Below, piece after piece: positions 49,316-57,643 of a stretch of DNA of 64,000 bases. Position 1 is the stretch's first letter; every line of letters starts with the position of its first letter. The position numbers and the translations under genes are program-made. This DNA comes from Persicimonas caeni. GTDB lineage: Bacteria; Myxococcota_A; Bradymonadia; Bradymonadales; Bradymonadaceae. The notes below the pieces were generated by a model. The model ran no database searches. It was not told the origin of the DNA and saw only the letters and a list, made by a program, of their open reading frames with translations. The stretch lies in contig NZ_CP041186.1 in the NCBI RefSeq assembly GCF_006517175.1, positions 2,073,001-2,137,000 of the forward strand, in the 5' to 3' direction.

Positions 49316-50842
49316 TCACCCCAACCACCCTTCCGGAATCTGTTGCTCCACCGGCTTCACGTCCGGGTCGAACGGTATCACAATCCGCACCACCGTCCCG
49401 ACGCCGACCTCGCTGTCGATCTCCATGCGCCCACCATGCTGGCTGACGATCTGTTTGGTCAACGCCAATCCCAGCCCACTGCCCTTCTCTTTGGTGGTAA
49501 AGAAGGGTGTAAGTATCTCTTCGACCTTCTCGGCGGGGATGCCCGGCCCGTCGTCGCGCACGGCGATCTCGCGGGTGTCGTCGCCACGCGCGCTCACCGC
49601 CAAGGTGATCGTGCCGCTGCCGTCGCACGCCTGATACGCGTTCCGGATCAAGTTGATGACCGCGCGTCGGAGCCTCTCGCGGTCCGCGCTCAGTTCCAAC
49701 TCGTCGTCCACCTCGACGGACAGCGCGCAGCCGGCCTCGTCGACCTCGCCGGCCAAAAGCCCGCAGACCTCGTCGGCGAATTCGCCGGCCGGGAACCGCT
49801 CGAGTTCGAGCGGCACGTTGCGGGCGAAATCGAGGAAGTCTTTGACCACCTTTTCCAGATAGGTCAGCTCGCGGCGAATCTTGTCGAGTTTGTCGAGCTT
49901 CTGGCGGGTTTCTTCGGTGTCGGGCTCCTCTTCGAGGTCCTCGCGCAACAGCCCACAGAAGAGCTCCATGCCGCCCAGCGGATTTCGCACCTCGTGAGCG
50001 ATGCCGGAGAGCATCATCTGCATCTGGCGGTCGCGGCTGAGGATATTCTTGCGCATCTCTTCGAAGGAGGAGGCCAAAAAGGCGATTTCGTCGCCCTCCT
50101 CGGCCGCCTCGCCCGGGCTCGTATCGTCGCCGCCGTCGGCCACCGGCGCCTCGAAGTCGCCCTCGCCGAGCCGACGCGCGGCGTCGACGAGCCGGTTGAC
50201 CGGCTTGACCAGGGCGCGTGAGAAGAGCGTGCCCGCCACGACCACCAGCAAGAGCCCGACGCCGCCGAGCACGGTGAGCATACTGGCGAAGTTGCGCAAC
50301 AACTCGAAGTATTGGGCGCTCCCCTCGACCCCGATGGCCGCGATGACTTGGCCGTCTTGGGTGATCGGCGCATACCCGGTCTTGTAGAAGGTGCCCTGTT
50401 CATCTCGAAACAACACACTCGTGGTGGGCTTGCCGGTGTCGAAGGTGCGCCCCACCTCGACCCGATCGGCTTCGACCTCGTAGAGTTGCTGGCCGAAGCT
50501 GACGCCCTGGCGCGTGTCGACCAGGCTTTTCATGTCGCGGTCGAATAAGAAGACCCGGCGCACCTCGGTCTGCTCGCGGGTTTGGCGCAGCTTGTCGCGC
50601 AGGCGCTCGAGCACGCGTTTTTTGCTCGGCTCGAGCCTGGCGATCTGGGCCGCCTCGATGCTCTCGGACATGTCGGCCGACAAGGTCTGCCCCACGGCGA
50701 CCAGACGCTTACCCAGCTCGTCCTCGAGGCCCTGGCGCGCAGCGAAGTACGCCAGAAACCCGTAGACGAGCACAATGAGCAGCGTGGGGACCAAAAAGAC
50801 CCCGATCAACTTGTTGCGAAGCGACGTACGAAACACGTTCAT
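49316..50842 (-). CDS. NtrB-like sensor histidine kinase with extracytoplasmic sensor
   Basis: 508 residues from the second in-frame ATG (MNVFRTSLRNKLIGVFLVPT); a start three codons earlier is also possible. Two membrane helices (about 14-36 and 190-212) flank a periplasmic dCache/sCache-like sensor region. HAMP linker (about 213-290, with an acidic insertion), HisKA with GIAHEVRNPLGG, then HATPase (NLIRNAYQACDGS, DDGPGIPAEKVEEILTPFFT, GSGLGLALTKQIVSQHGG). This is the partner of the sigma54 regulator downstream. The signal is unknown. Confidence 0.93.
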   Translation of the reverse strand: MNVFRTSLRNKLIGVFLVPTLLIVLVYGFLAYFAARQGLEDELGKRLVAVGQTLSADMSESIEAAQIARLEPSKKRVLERLRDKLRQTREQTEVRRVFLFDRDMKSLVDTRQGVSFGQQLYEVEADRVEVGRTFDTGKPTTSVLFRDEQGTFYKTGYAPITQDGQVIAAIGVEGSAQYFELLRNFASMLTVLGGVGLLLVVVAGTLFSRALVKPVNRLVDAARRLGEGDFEAPVADGGDDTSPGEAAEEGDEIAFLASSFEEMRKNILSRDRQMQMMLSGIAHEVRNPLGGMELFCGLLREDLEEEPDTEETRQKLDKLDKIRRELTYLEKVVKDFLDFARNVPLELERFPAGEFADEVCGLLAGEVDEAGCALSVEVDDELELSADRERLRRAVINLIRNAYQACDGSGTITLAVSARGDDTREIAVRDDGPGIPAEKVEEILTPFFTTKEKGSGLGLALTKQIVSQHGGRMEIDSEVGVGTVVRIVIPFDPDVKPVEQQIPEGWLG

Positions 50843-50984
50843 CGAACCCACGAAGCTGCGAGCAGTGGACGATCGCGTCCTAAACTAGCAGTCCCGTCTT
50901 CAAATTGACACTCTTGCGTATTGCTTGCCCGCTGCACTAAACTCTTAGTTAACAGTCTTTCCGCATCAGAAGCGACGTTACCGA

Positions 50985-53804
50985 ATGGCCTCGTCGGAAG
51001 AAAATCCGGCCTCTGCTGCGCCCGAGAGCAAAAACGGAACGGGCACCAGTGAGAAGTCTGAATCATCTGAGAAGCCCAAGAAGAAGACCCTGATCGGCCT
51101 CGGCAAGCTCCGGGAATCGCTCAAAAAGTCTTCTTCGGGCAATAAGAGCACCTCTCTGCGCATTCCCAAACCCTCCTCGCGCAAGAAAAAGAAGACCCAG
51201 CTCGGGCTTCCCAGCCCCAAAAAGCTGGGCGAGCAAAATGACGACGACGCGGAGGCGAGCGAGGAGTCCACAGAAGACGAGGCGACCACCGATCGAGTCG
51301 AAGACGTTCCCGAAGAGACCTTCGACGACGCCGAGCCCGACACCGATCGCATCGATGGCGCCGTCTACGATGACGAAGGGCCGAATACCGACCAGATGAG
51401 CGCCGACGAGCTCGCCAAGAGTCTGCCGGGGCTTGCGGTTCCGGGGGCAGTCTCGAAGGCCAAGGCGACCGGCGCCGATCACGACGGTGCTCCTGCCGAC
51501 AGCTCGCTTATCGAAGACGTCGAGCTCGAAGAGCCTGTCGACGCGCCCATGGAAGCCGAAGCGACCATGCTCACCGACAGCCCCTTCGAGGCGGCGTCGG
51601 GTTTCGGAGCCGAGCCCGCCGAGTCGAGCACCGACGCCGACGACATGAGCGCCGACGAGGACTTCGGCGCCGAGGCGACCATGATCACCGATTCGCCGCT
51701 CGACGATGACGCGGTCGACGAGGACGATTTCGGCGTCGAGGCGACGATGGTGACCGACTCGCCGCTCGATGACCCGGCGGCCGATGCGGAGTTCGACGGC
51801 GGCGAAAAGACGATGGTCTCTGCCCCGCTGAGCGAGACCGACCCGTCGCACGAGAGGCCCAAGCCGCACGTGCGCCCCAGACGCCAGACCAACCCGAACC
51901 CGCCGACGCCCGAGCAGCAGGCCAGAAGTGGCCAGTACGCGATTCCGGCGGTCGATCGCTCGGGCGATATCCCGCGTGACGCCCACCAAGACGCCTACCA
52001 AGACGCCCAGCAAGAAGCGACGCTCGACGCCGACGTCTCCGACGACGACTTTAGCGCCGTCAAAACCGAGGTCTTCGACAGTCCCTACGAGAACGAAGCG
52101 CTCGTCGCACGCCTGTCGGTGCTCAGCGGGCCGGCCGCCGGCCAGGAGTTTTTGCTCAATAAGCAGCGAAACACGATCGGACGCGGCAAGAACAACACCA
52201 TCATGATCGCCGACCTGGCGATGAGCCGCCAGCACTTCGAGATCTTGGAGGACAGCGACCAGAGCTACCTTCTGGTCGACCTGCAATCGGCCAACGGCAG
52301 TCGGCTCAACAGCACGCGCATCGAAGAGGCCGAACTCTTCCACGGCGACCGCATCGAGGCCGGCAAGACCGAGTTCCAGTTCGTCATTCCGGGAGACCGC
52401 GCTCAGCCGCGCTCACGAAACCGCCACCTCATTCCCAAACGTGAGGTGAGCACACCCGGCGGCCAAAACCACACCATGGTTCGCCAGATGGGCGCCGAGG
52501 CGACCGGCGATGACACCACCGACAAGATTTTGACCTACGTCATCATCGGCGCCGGCGTGTTGAGCCTCTTTCTGATCGGCGCAGCGGGCTTTTTGTTCCT
52601 CAACGATCCCGGCGCGAACAAAGAGGTCGCCGCCCAGGCCGAGCCGGCCGAAGATCCCGAGGCGCAAAAGCTCTATCTGGAGGGGGTCGAAAGGGTCAAA
52701 GATCGCGACTGGGACGCCGCGCGCGCGACGTTCGAGAAGGTCGGCGCGCTCGACCCCGAGTTTCCGGGGGTAGTCGCCCAGCTCGAGCGGGTCAGCCGCG
52801 AGAAGAAAGCCCAGCGCCACCTCGAGCAGGCGCGCACGCTGCTCGGCGAGGACAAAGACGACGAGGCCACCGAGGCGGCGTCGCAGATCTCGAATGACAG
52901 CGTCTATTTCGAAGACGCCCAGGCGCTGATCCGTAAGACGCGCCAGCGCCGCGTGGCCGCCCTGTACCAGAAGGCTCAAGAGGCGGTGACCGCCGAAAAG
53001 CCCGAAGAGGCCCAGGAACATCTGGCGGCCATCCTCGAAGAAGTCCCCAACCACAAAGGGGCGCTCGAGCTCCAAAAGACCCTCGAAGAGGGCGACACGC
53101 CCGAAGAAGAAGAGGAAGCCGAGGAGAGCTCGTCTTCGAGTCGACGCTCGGCCAGCGCCTCGCGGCGCTCGAACGACGACTGGCTCAGCGGCAGCGGCTC
53201 GAGCAGCTCACGCTCGAATTCGGGGTCGAGCACGCGCATCAACTTCACCAAGGGCTTCTCGCTGTACAAGTCGGGCAAGTTCGGCCAGGCCGTCTCCTAC
53301 TTCAAAAAGGCCGCCTCCGGCTCGGGCGGCGCCCTGGCCCGCCGAGCGAATACGACCGCCAAGAATATCGAGCGCTTCGAGAGCACCTACAAGCGCGCCG
53401 AGCGCGCCTATGACGCCGGCGCGTGGAAGACCGCCATCGACAGCCTCGAAGACGCCAAGCGCGCCGACCGCAAAGTCGCGCGCACCGGCTACTTCAAGTC
53501 CGAGATCAACGCCAAGCTCGCCAATGCCCACGGCAAGATCGGCTTGAGTGAGTTCGCCAAGGGCAACTACGCCAGCGCCAACCGCCACTACACCAAAGGA
53601 AAGCGCTACAGCGGGTCGAACTCGACGGTCAACAGCCTGCGCCGCAAGCTGTCGACCAAAGCGCGAAGCCTCTACATTCAGGCCGCCAACAAAAGAAAGA
53701 CCGACCCTGCAAAGGCCGGTCAACTCTGCCGCCAAATCATGTCGATGGTGCCTTCGAATCACTCGATGCACCAAAAGGCAAAGAAGATGCTCTCGGAGCT
53801 CTAA
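50985..53804 (+). CDS. FHA-domain and TPR membrane protein with repeated Thr motifs
   Basis: 939 residues. N-terminal ~370 residues are disordered and acidic, with KKKTLIGLGKL and KKKTQLGLPSP, then repeats EATMLTDSP (about 191), EATMITDSP (230), EATMVTDSP (252), EKTMVSAPL (274) and EVFDSPY (361). FHA domain at about 374-470 (TIGRGKNNTIMIADLAMSRQ then HFEI, SANGSRLNSTRI). One membrane helix (about 515-540). Behind it TPR-like helices, a Ser/Arg linker (about 710-750) and further TPR-like helices. FHA domains bind phosphothreonine, so the repeated Thr sites may be ligands. The window's Ser/Thr kinases are possible but unproven partners. Divergent from the NtrB-like gene. Confidence 0.85.
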   Translation: MASSEENPASAAPESKNGTGTSEKSESSEKPKKKTLIGLGKLRESLKKSSSGNKSTSLRIPKPSSRKKKKTQLGLPSPKKLGEQNDDDAEASEESTEDEATTDRVEDVPEETFDDAEPDTDRIDGAVYDDEGPNTDQMSADELAKSLPGLAVPGAVSKAKATGADHDGAPADSSLIEDVELEEPVDAPMEAEATMLTDSPFEAASGFGAEPAESSTDADDMSADEDFGAEATMITDSPLDDDAVDEDDFGVEATMVTDSPLDDPAADAEFDGGEKTMVSAPLSETDPSHERPKPHVRPRRQTNPNPPTPEQQARSGQYAIPAVDRSGDIPRDAHQDAYQDAQQEATLDADVSDDDFSAVKTEVFDSPYENEALVARLSVLSGPAAGQEFLLNKQRNTIGRGKNNTIMIADLAMSRQHFEILEDSDQSYLLVDLQSANGSRLNSTRIEEAELFHGDRIEAGKTEFQFVIPGDRAQPRSRNRHLIPKREVSTPGGQNHTMVRQMGAEATGDDTTDKILTYVIIGAGVLSLFLIGAAGFLFLNDPGANKEVAAQAEPAEDPEAQKLYLEGVERVKDRDWDAARATFEKVGALDPEFPGVVAQLERVSREKKAQRHLEQARTLLGEDKDDEATEAASQISNDSVYFEDAQALIRKTRQRRVAALYQKAQEAVTAEKPEEAQEHLAAILEEVPNHKGALELQKTLEEGDTPEEEEEAEESSSSSRRSASASRRSNDDWLSGSGSSSSRSNSGSSTRINFTKGFSLYKSGKFGQAVSYFKKAASGSGGALARRANTTAKNIERFESTYKRAERAYDAGAWKTAIDSLEDAKRADRKVARTGYFKSEINAKLANAHGKIGLSEFAKGNYASANRHYTKGKRYSGSNSTVNSLRRKLSTKARSLYIQAANKRKTDPAKAGQLCRQIMSMVPSNHSMHQKAKKMLSEL

Positions 53805-53807
53805 CAG

Positions 53808-53957
53808 CAGCAAAGGAGCGAAAAAGCAAAAGAGCAAAAAAGCGAGAGAGCGAAGAAGCAAAAAAGCAAAAGACAAAAAAGCAAAGGCGACCAACTCGGC
53901 CGCCTTTGCTTTTCGCTTTTTTGCTCTTTTACTCTTTTACTCTTTTGCTCTTTTGCT
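53808..53957. repeat. Short-period AT/purine palindrome between convergent genes
   Basis: Plus-strand left arm made of AAAGAGC/AAAAAGC units, core stem GCAAAGGCG (53881) against CGCCTTTGC (53901), right arm of CTCTTTTA and CTCTTTTG octads up to 53957. It presumably terminates the FHA gene and the response regulator gene facing it. The octads are the same unit as in 55493-55620. Confidence 0.75.
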
Positions 53958-53958
53958 C

Positions 53959-54426
53959 TCACTGCTCTGCGCGCTCGGAGAGCACTTTACGCACCTTGAA
54001 CTCGAGTTCGTCGAAGTCGAACGGCTTGTCGATATAGTCGTCGGCGCCGAACAGCGGCGAGGTCAGCTCGTTGTTGGTCGGGCCGATGGCGGTCAGCATC
54101 ACGATGCCCACGCTGCTGAAGGCGTCGTCGCGCTCGCGCACGTACTTGCAGATCTCCCAGCCGCTCAGCTCGGGCATCATCACGTCGAGGATGACCAGGT
54201 TGGGTCGATGCACGATGATGCTCTCGAGGGTCTCGGCGCCATCGGCGCTCTCGATGAGGTCGCAGTCCATCGACTCGAAGTGGGCGCGCAAGATCTTGCG
54301 AATCTCGGCGTCGTCGTCGGCCAGAAGAATCAGCGGACGCTCGCGCTCTTCGGGTTCACCGTACTGCGAAGTGGTGTTCTCGAGCGTCTCGTTCAGGTCG
54401 AGGTCAGTCTCTTTTTGGTCTGCCAT
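53959..54426 (-). CDS. Single-domain response regulator
   Basis: 155 residues: an acidic N-terminal tail of about 30 residues and one receiver domain (PLILLADDDAEIRKIL, phosphorylation site Asp81 in VILDVMMPELSG, Thr in MLTAIG, Lys in YIDKPF). No output domain. Such receivers act as phosphate relays or bind target proteins. It could be the missing receiver for one of the orphan histidine kinases in the window (2415, 18701, 26540), but nothing in the sequence picks one. Confidence 0.92.
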   Translation of the reverse strand: MADQKETDLDLNETLENTTSQYGEPEERERPLILLADDDAEIRKILRAHFESMDCDLIESADGAETLESIIVHRPNLVILDVMMPELSGWEICKYVRERDDAFSSVGIVMLTAIGPTNNELTSPLFGADDYIDKPFDFDELEFKVRKVLSERAEQ

Positions 54427-54540
54427 TTTTGGTCCCGGAGAAGAAGTTGGGCGCGAAGATTTATACCCAGAGATTAGGCGCGCGAAAGAAGAAGTGTCAA
54501 GCTGACGGAGCCGATTGACGGCCCCAAAATACTGTGAAAA

Positions 54541-54569
54541 TTGACTGCCCGCCGTGGGTTGTCTACCCT
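54541..54569 (+). promoter_or_regulatory. Possible promoter of the lamin-tail lipoprotein
   Basis: TTGACT (54541), 17 nt, TACCCT (54564-54569). The expected start near 54576 leaves a leader of about 26 nt. The -10 is poor, so this is tentative. Confidence 0.3.
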
Positions 54570-54601
54570 CGACTCCAACTTTGCACGCGAGTCTCGTCTA
54601 G

Positions 54602-55471
54602 ATGTCCAACGTCGTACCAACTCTGGCCGTGCTGCTACTCGGTCTCGTCGCCTCCGGCTGCAACCTGGCAGTCGACGTCGACGAGTATCCGTATCGGGGG
54701 CGTGGAGACGCGTTTTTGGTGGAGGATACGACCGACACCACCGACATCACCGACACGTCCGTGCAGGACGGCGGCGACACCAGTGACACCGCCGACACGA
54801 TCGACCCGCAGGACATCACCGACGAAAAGCCGCCCAGCGGCAAGCCCTTCCTGATCTTTACGGAGTTGATGCCCGACAGCTCGATGCCGCCGGACGAGTC
54901 GACCGAGTACGGCGAGTTCATCGAGGTGAAGAATATCGGCACGGCGCCGGCCGATCCCCGCCGCATTATCATCCAGCTAGGCGGATCGGAGCGGCGCATC
55001 CAAGTCGACCCCTTCCCCTCGGACGACGCCGAGCGCGAGGTCTTCGACAATCTGCAGTGGATCGAGCCGGGAGAGTACTTCGTCTTCGTGCGCGAGGACC
55101 GCGACTACTACAAGCTGACCGCCGAGTTAGAGGCAGGGACTTTCTACGAGTACGGCCGCTGGTTCGACGCCGTGCCGCTGTCGAACTCGTCGCGGCGTTT
55201 GCAGCTCTCCTACAAAGCCGCCGAGTTCCACCTGGTCGAGCACGACGCCATCGAGTGGGCCGGCGGCCGGCTGATCGACCCGACGGGCGAATCGATCGAG
55301 ACGCTCGGCAGCCAAGAGGATGTCGCCTGGGGCCTCCATCGCGACTTCGAAGACGCCCAGGAGAACAACGACCCGACCAACTGGTGCTTCCACGTCACGC
55401 CCTTGACCGACAGCCCGGTGATGGCCTCACCGGGCCGTCCGACGCCGACCGACTGCGTCGGGGAAGAGTGA
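54602..55471 (+). CDS. Lipoprotein with lamin-tail-like domain
   Basis: 289 residues, lipobox VASGC (Cys20). A Thr/Asp linker (TDTTDITDTS, DTSDTADTID) leads to a beta-sandwich-like domain from about 80 (LIFTELMPDSS, YGEFIEVKNIGTAPADPRRI, PGEYFVFVREDRDYYKL, GWFD-like segment then LSNSSRRLQLSY, ending WCFHVTPL and SPGRPTPTDC). That is the pattern of the LTD (lamin tail) family common in surface proteins of this group. It has no catalytic motif and is presumably a surface adhesion or scaffold protein. Confidence 0.8.
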   Translation: MSNVVPTLAVLLLGLVASGCNLAVDVDEYPYRGRGDAFLVEDTTDTTDITDTSVQDGGDTSDTADTIDPQDITDEKPPSGKPFLIFTELMPDSSMPPDESTEYGEFIEVKNIGTAPADPRRIIIQLGGSERRIQVDPFPSDDAEREVFDNLQWIEPGEYFVFVREDRDYYKLTAELEAGTFYEYGRWFDAVPLSNSSRRLQLSYKAAEFHLVEHDAIEWAGGRLIDPTGESIETLGSQEDVAWGLHRDFEDAQENNDPTNWCFHVTPLTDSPVMASPGRPTPTDCVGEE

Positions 55472-55492
55472 ACGAGGAAAAGAGCAAAAGAG

Positions 55493-55620
55493 TAAAAGAG
55501 TAAAAGAGTAAAAGAGTAAAAGAGTAAAAGAGTAAAAGAGTAAAAGAGTAAAAGAGTAAAAGAGTAAAAGAGTAAAAGAGTAAAAGAGTAAAAGAGTAAA
55601 AGAGTAAAAGAGTAAAAGAG
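55493..55620. repeat. Perfect octanucleotide microsatellite (TAAAAGAG x16)
   Basis: Sixteen uninterrupted copies of TAAAAGAG. They are preceded by GAGCAAAAGAG and followed by AAGCGAGAGAGCAAAAGGGC, then at 55660-55700 an opposite arm (GCTCTTTCGCTCTTTTACTT). The whole 55471-55698 gap is therefore a lopsided palindrome between the convergent lipoprotein and LeuA-like genes. It lies outside coding sequence; copy number would be expected to vary. Confidence 0.95.
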
Positions 55621-55698
55621 TAAAAAAGCGAGAGAGCAAAAGGGCTCACTTCGAGGCCGTTGCTCTTTCGCTCTTTTACTTTTCACTCCTTTGCTGCT

Positions 55699-56304
55699 CT
55701 ATCGCATTTCCTTACGAATCTGCTCGACCACCTCACTATACGAGGTGTTCTGGACCACTTTGCTCATCAGGTCGGTGTACTTCTCGACCAGGTCGGTGCG
55801 GCCCTCGGAGCGGTAGTGCTCGAGGATCTCGTGCAGCTTGACGTAGGTACGCTCGCTGTTGACGAAGTACTCGGCGGCCTGAATGGTCGCCTCGATACCG
55901 GCGCGGCTGACCGACGGCGCCTTGGCCTCGAACTGGAACTCCTTGTTCTCGCTGTTCAGGATCCCCACGGTCGCCACCGCTTCGGCCTGCGTGGCCACGT
56001 CGGGGCTGTCGTCGCTCGAGATGAGGCCCTCGATGGAGAACTCCGAGAAGCGAATCGACTCGAGGGACGGATAGTCGTCGGCCATGCGTTTTTTGAGGCC
56101 GTCGAACAGCGCGTCGATCACACCGACGCCGCCGCCGGTGACTTCGAATTTGTCATCTTGCTGATCGCTCAAGCGGCAGCTGATGTCGACGCTCCCCTTG
56201 TCCAGGTCTTCGTTGAGCGTATAGCTGTGAACCTGCAGATGGAGGTAGTCCTCCTGGAGGATTTCCTTCATCAATCCGATCATTTTTCGTTGCTTTTCGT
56301 ACAT
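55699..56304 (-). CDS. Standalone LeuA-type (2-isopropylmalate synthase) regulatory domain
   Basis: 201 residues from the ATG at 56304 (GGGGAAAG upstream). The central part VDISCRLSDQQDDKFEVTGG then GVGVIDALFDGLKKRM, AEAVATVGILNSENKEFQFE and SRAGIEATIQAAEYFVNSER follows the LeuA allosteric domain layout (the GGGVGVIDALF block corresponds to GNGPVDAAF). The catalytic TIM barrel is entirely absent, and no leuA gene adjoins. A short C-terminal helical tail is added. It may bind leucine or another small ligand, or dimerise with a full enzyme encoded elsewhere. Domain call is from remembered family pattern, not a search. Confidence 0.65.
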   Translation of the reverse strand: MYEKQRKMIGLMKEILQEDYLHLQVHSYTLNEDLDKGSVDISCRLSDQQDDKFEVTGGGVGVIDALFDGLKKRMADDYPSLESIRFSEFSIEGLISSDDSPDVATQAEAVATVGILNSENKEFQFEAKAPSVSRAGIEATIQAAEYFVNSERTYVKLHEILEHYRSEGRTDLVEKYTDLMSKVVQNTSYSEVVEQIRKEMR

Positions 56305-56469
56305 GGTGCTTTCCCCTGTAGTACTGAAACCGAGACCCCGAGCGCGTCGCCACCCCGCCACACGCCAAGATTCGGTAGATTGAGCTGACGTAACTTCCGA
56401 ATTACTCTACACTGTAAATGTAATACATTTACGCGTGAAATCGATGTCAAACGCTGACGGATAAGCTTC

Positions 56470-57555
56470 ATGGCCCGCGGACACCGCTCTCAACACGATG
56501 CACCTGAATTGAGCGCATCGCAAGACCCGCACGCGAAAGAACGGGCTGTGGTTCGCGAAGGTTCGACCTTCATGACCGATCCGCAGGCCGAGCAGTTCTG
56601 CCAGACCTTTGCCGACGGGCTGGAGAGCGGCATCGGGTATGCGCGTATTCTCGATATTCTGGCGCGCCAAGATTTCGACAAGAAAACCATCGGCCGCCTG
56701 CGCGAGGCCCTGTTGGAGCGTGGCGACCTGCTCGGCGAAGCGTTGGCGCGCTACGGTCTGCTCGACCCCAACGCGCGCAAGCTGATTCTAGTCGCCGAAG
56801 AGCAAGGTGTCCTGCCCGAATCCTTCGCCCAGCTCGGCCGTATCTACGGCAAGCGCTACGCGCGCAAAAAAGCTTTCGCCGCCTCGCTCATCGAGCCGTT
56901 GATCCTCATCGCGCTCGGCCTGATCGTGTTTCGCAACATCATCGGCGGCAATATCGTCAAGCTGGCCTTCTCGCGCGACACCAACGAGCGCATCATCGAC
57001 ATCTTGATCATGTCGGGCATCGAATCGGCGATGTTCGCGCTGGCCTGCTTCGTGGTGTTCTTTTTGTGGCTCAACCTGCCCGTCGACTTTGCCCCGCGCG
57101 ACCTGTTCAGCCGAATTTGGATGCGCATGCCGGTGGTCAGCGACCCGGGACGCCACTACTCGGTGGCGCTCTTCTGCCGCTACTTGCAGCAATCGATCGA
57201 CAGCGGCATGACGGTCTATCAAGGCATCGAGCTCGCCGCCGAAGCGTCGAACCACCCAGGCATTCTCGACCACTATCAAAAAGCTCAAAAGCGCATCGAG
57301 GATGGCTACTCACTGGCCGAAGCGCTGAACACGATCCGCACGCTGCCGGTCGAGGTGCTCGAAAACGTCGACATCGGCGAGGAGTCGGGTCGACTCGACG
57401 AGCGGCTGACCTTTCTGGCCCAACGCTACGAGGACAAGGCCAACGAGAGCTTCAAAAACCGCATGTCGGCCTATACCTGGATATTGCGCTACGGGATCAT
57501 CGTGCTGGTGATCTCGATGGTGCTCATGTCGATCTCCGAGCTCGACTTCCTCTGA
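56470..57555 (+). CDS. PilC/GspF-like (T2SSF domain) membrane protein
   Basis: 361 residues with two repeated cytoplasmic T2SSF-type helical domains (about 35-130, FADGLESGIGYARILDIL; and 235-330, RYLQQSIDSGMTVYQGIELA then AEASNHPGILDHY) and membrane segments near 140-160, 180-200 and the C-terminus (YGIIVLVISMVLMSISEL). This is the inner-membrane platform protein family of type II secretion and type IV pili, but no ATPase, pilin or secretin gene is near. The start may be at 56470 or at the ATG at 56572. A strong terminator follows. Confidence 0.8.
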   Translation: MARGHRSQHDAPELSASQDPHAKERAVVREGSTFMTDPQAEQFCQTFADGLESGIGYARILDILARQDFDKKTIGRLREALLERGDLLGEALARYGLLDPNARKLILVAEEQGVLPESFAQLGRIYGKRYARKKAFAASLIEPLILIALGLIVFRNIIGGNIVKLAFSRDTNERIIDILIMSGIESAMFALACFVVFFLWLNLPVDFAPRDLFSRIWMRMPVVSDPGRHYSVALFCRYLQQSIDSGMTVYQGIELAAEASNHPGILDHYQKAQKRIEDGYSLAEALNTIRTLPVEVLENVDIGEESGRLDERLTFLAQRYEDKANESFKNRMSAYTWILRYGIIVLVISMVLMSISELDFL

Positions 57556-57584
57556 TTCCTCGAAACAACCAGACATTCGCCAAC

Positions 57585-57625
57585 AAAAAGGCCGTCGCTC
57601 CCGTCATCGGAGCGACGGCCTTTTT
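57585..57625. terminator. Bidirectional intrinsic terminator
   Basis: AAAAAGGCCGTCGCTCC and GGAGCGACGGCCTTTTT form a perfect stem of about 17 bp with a short loop between two convergent genes. Confidence 0.95.
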
Positions 57626-57643
57626 GCCGTCTTCATCGCGGTG

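Noticed and set aside
55493-55620. Phase-variable coding repeat
   Set aside because: The octad run lies between two stop codons of convergent genes and is not within or before any reading frame start.
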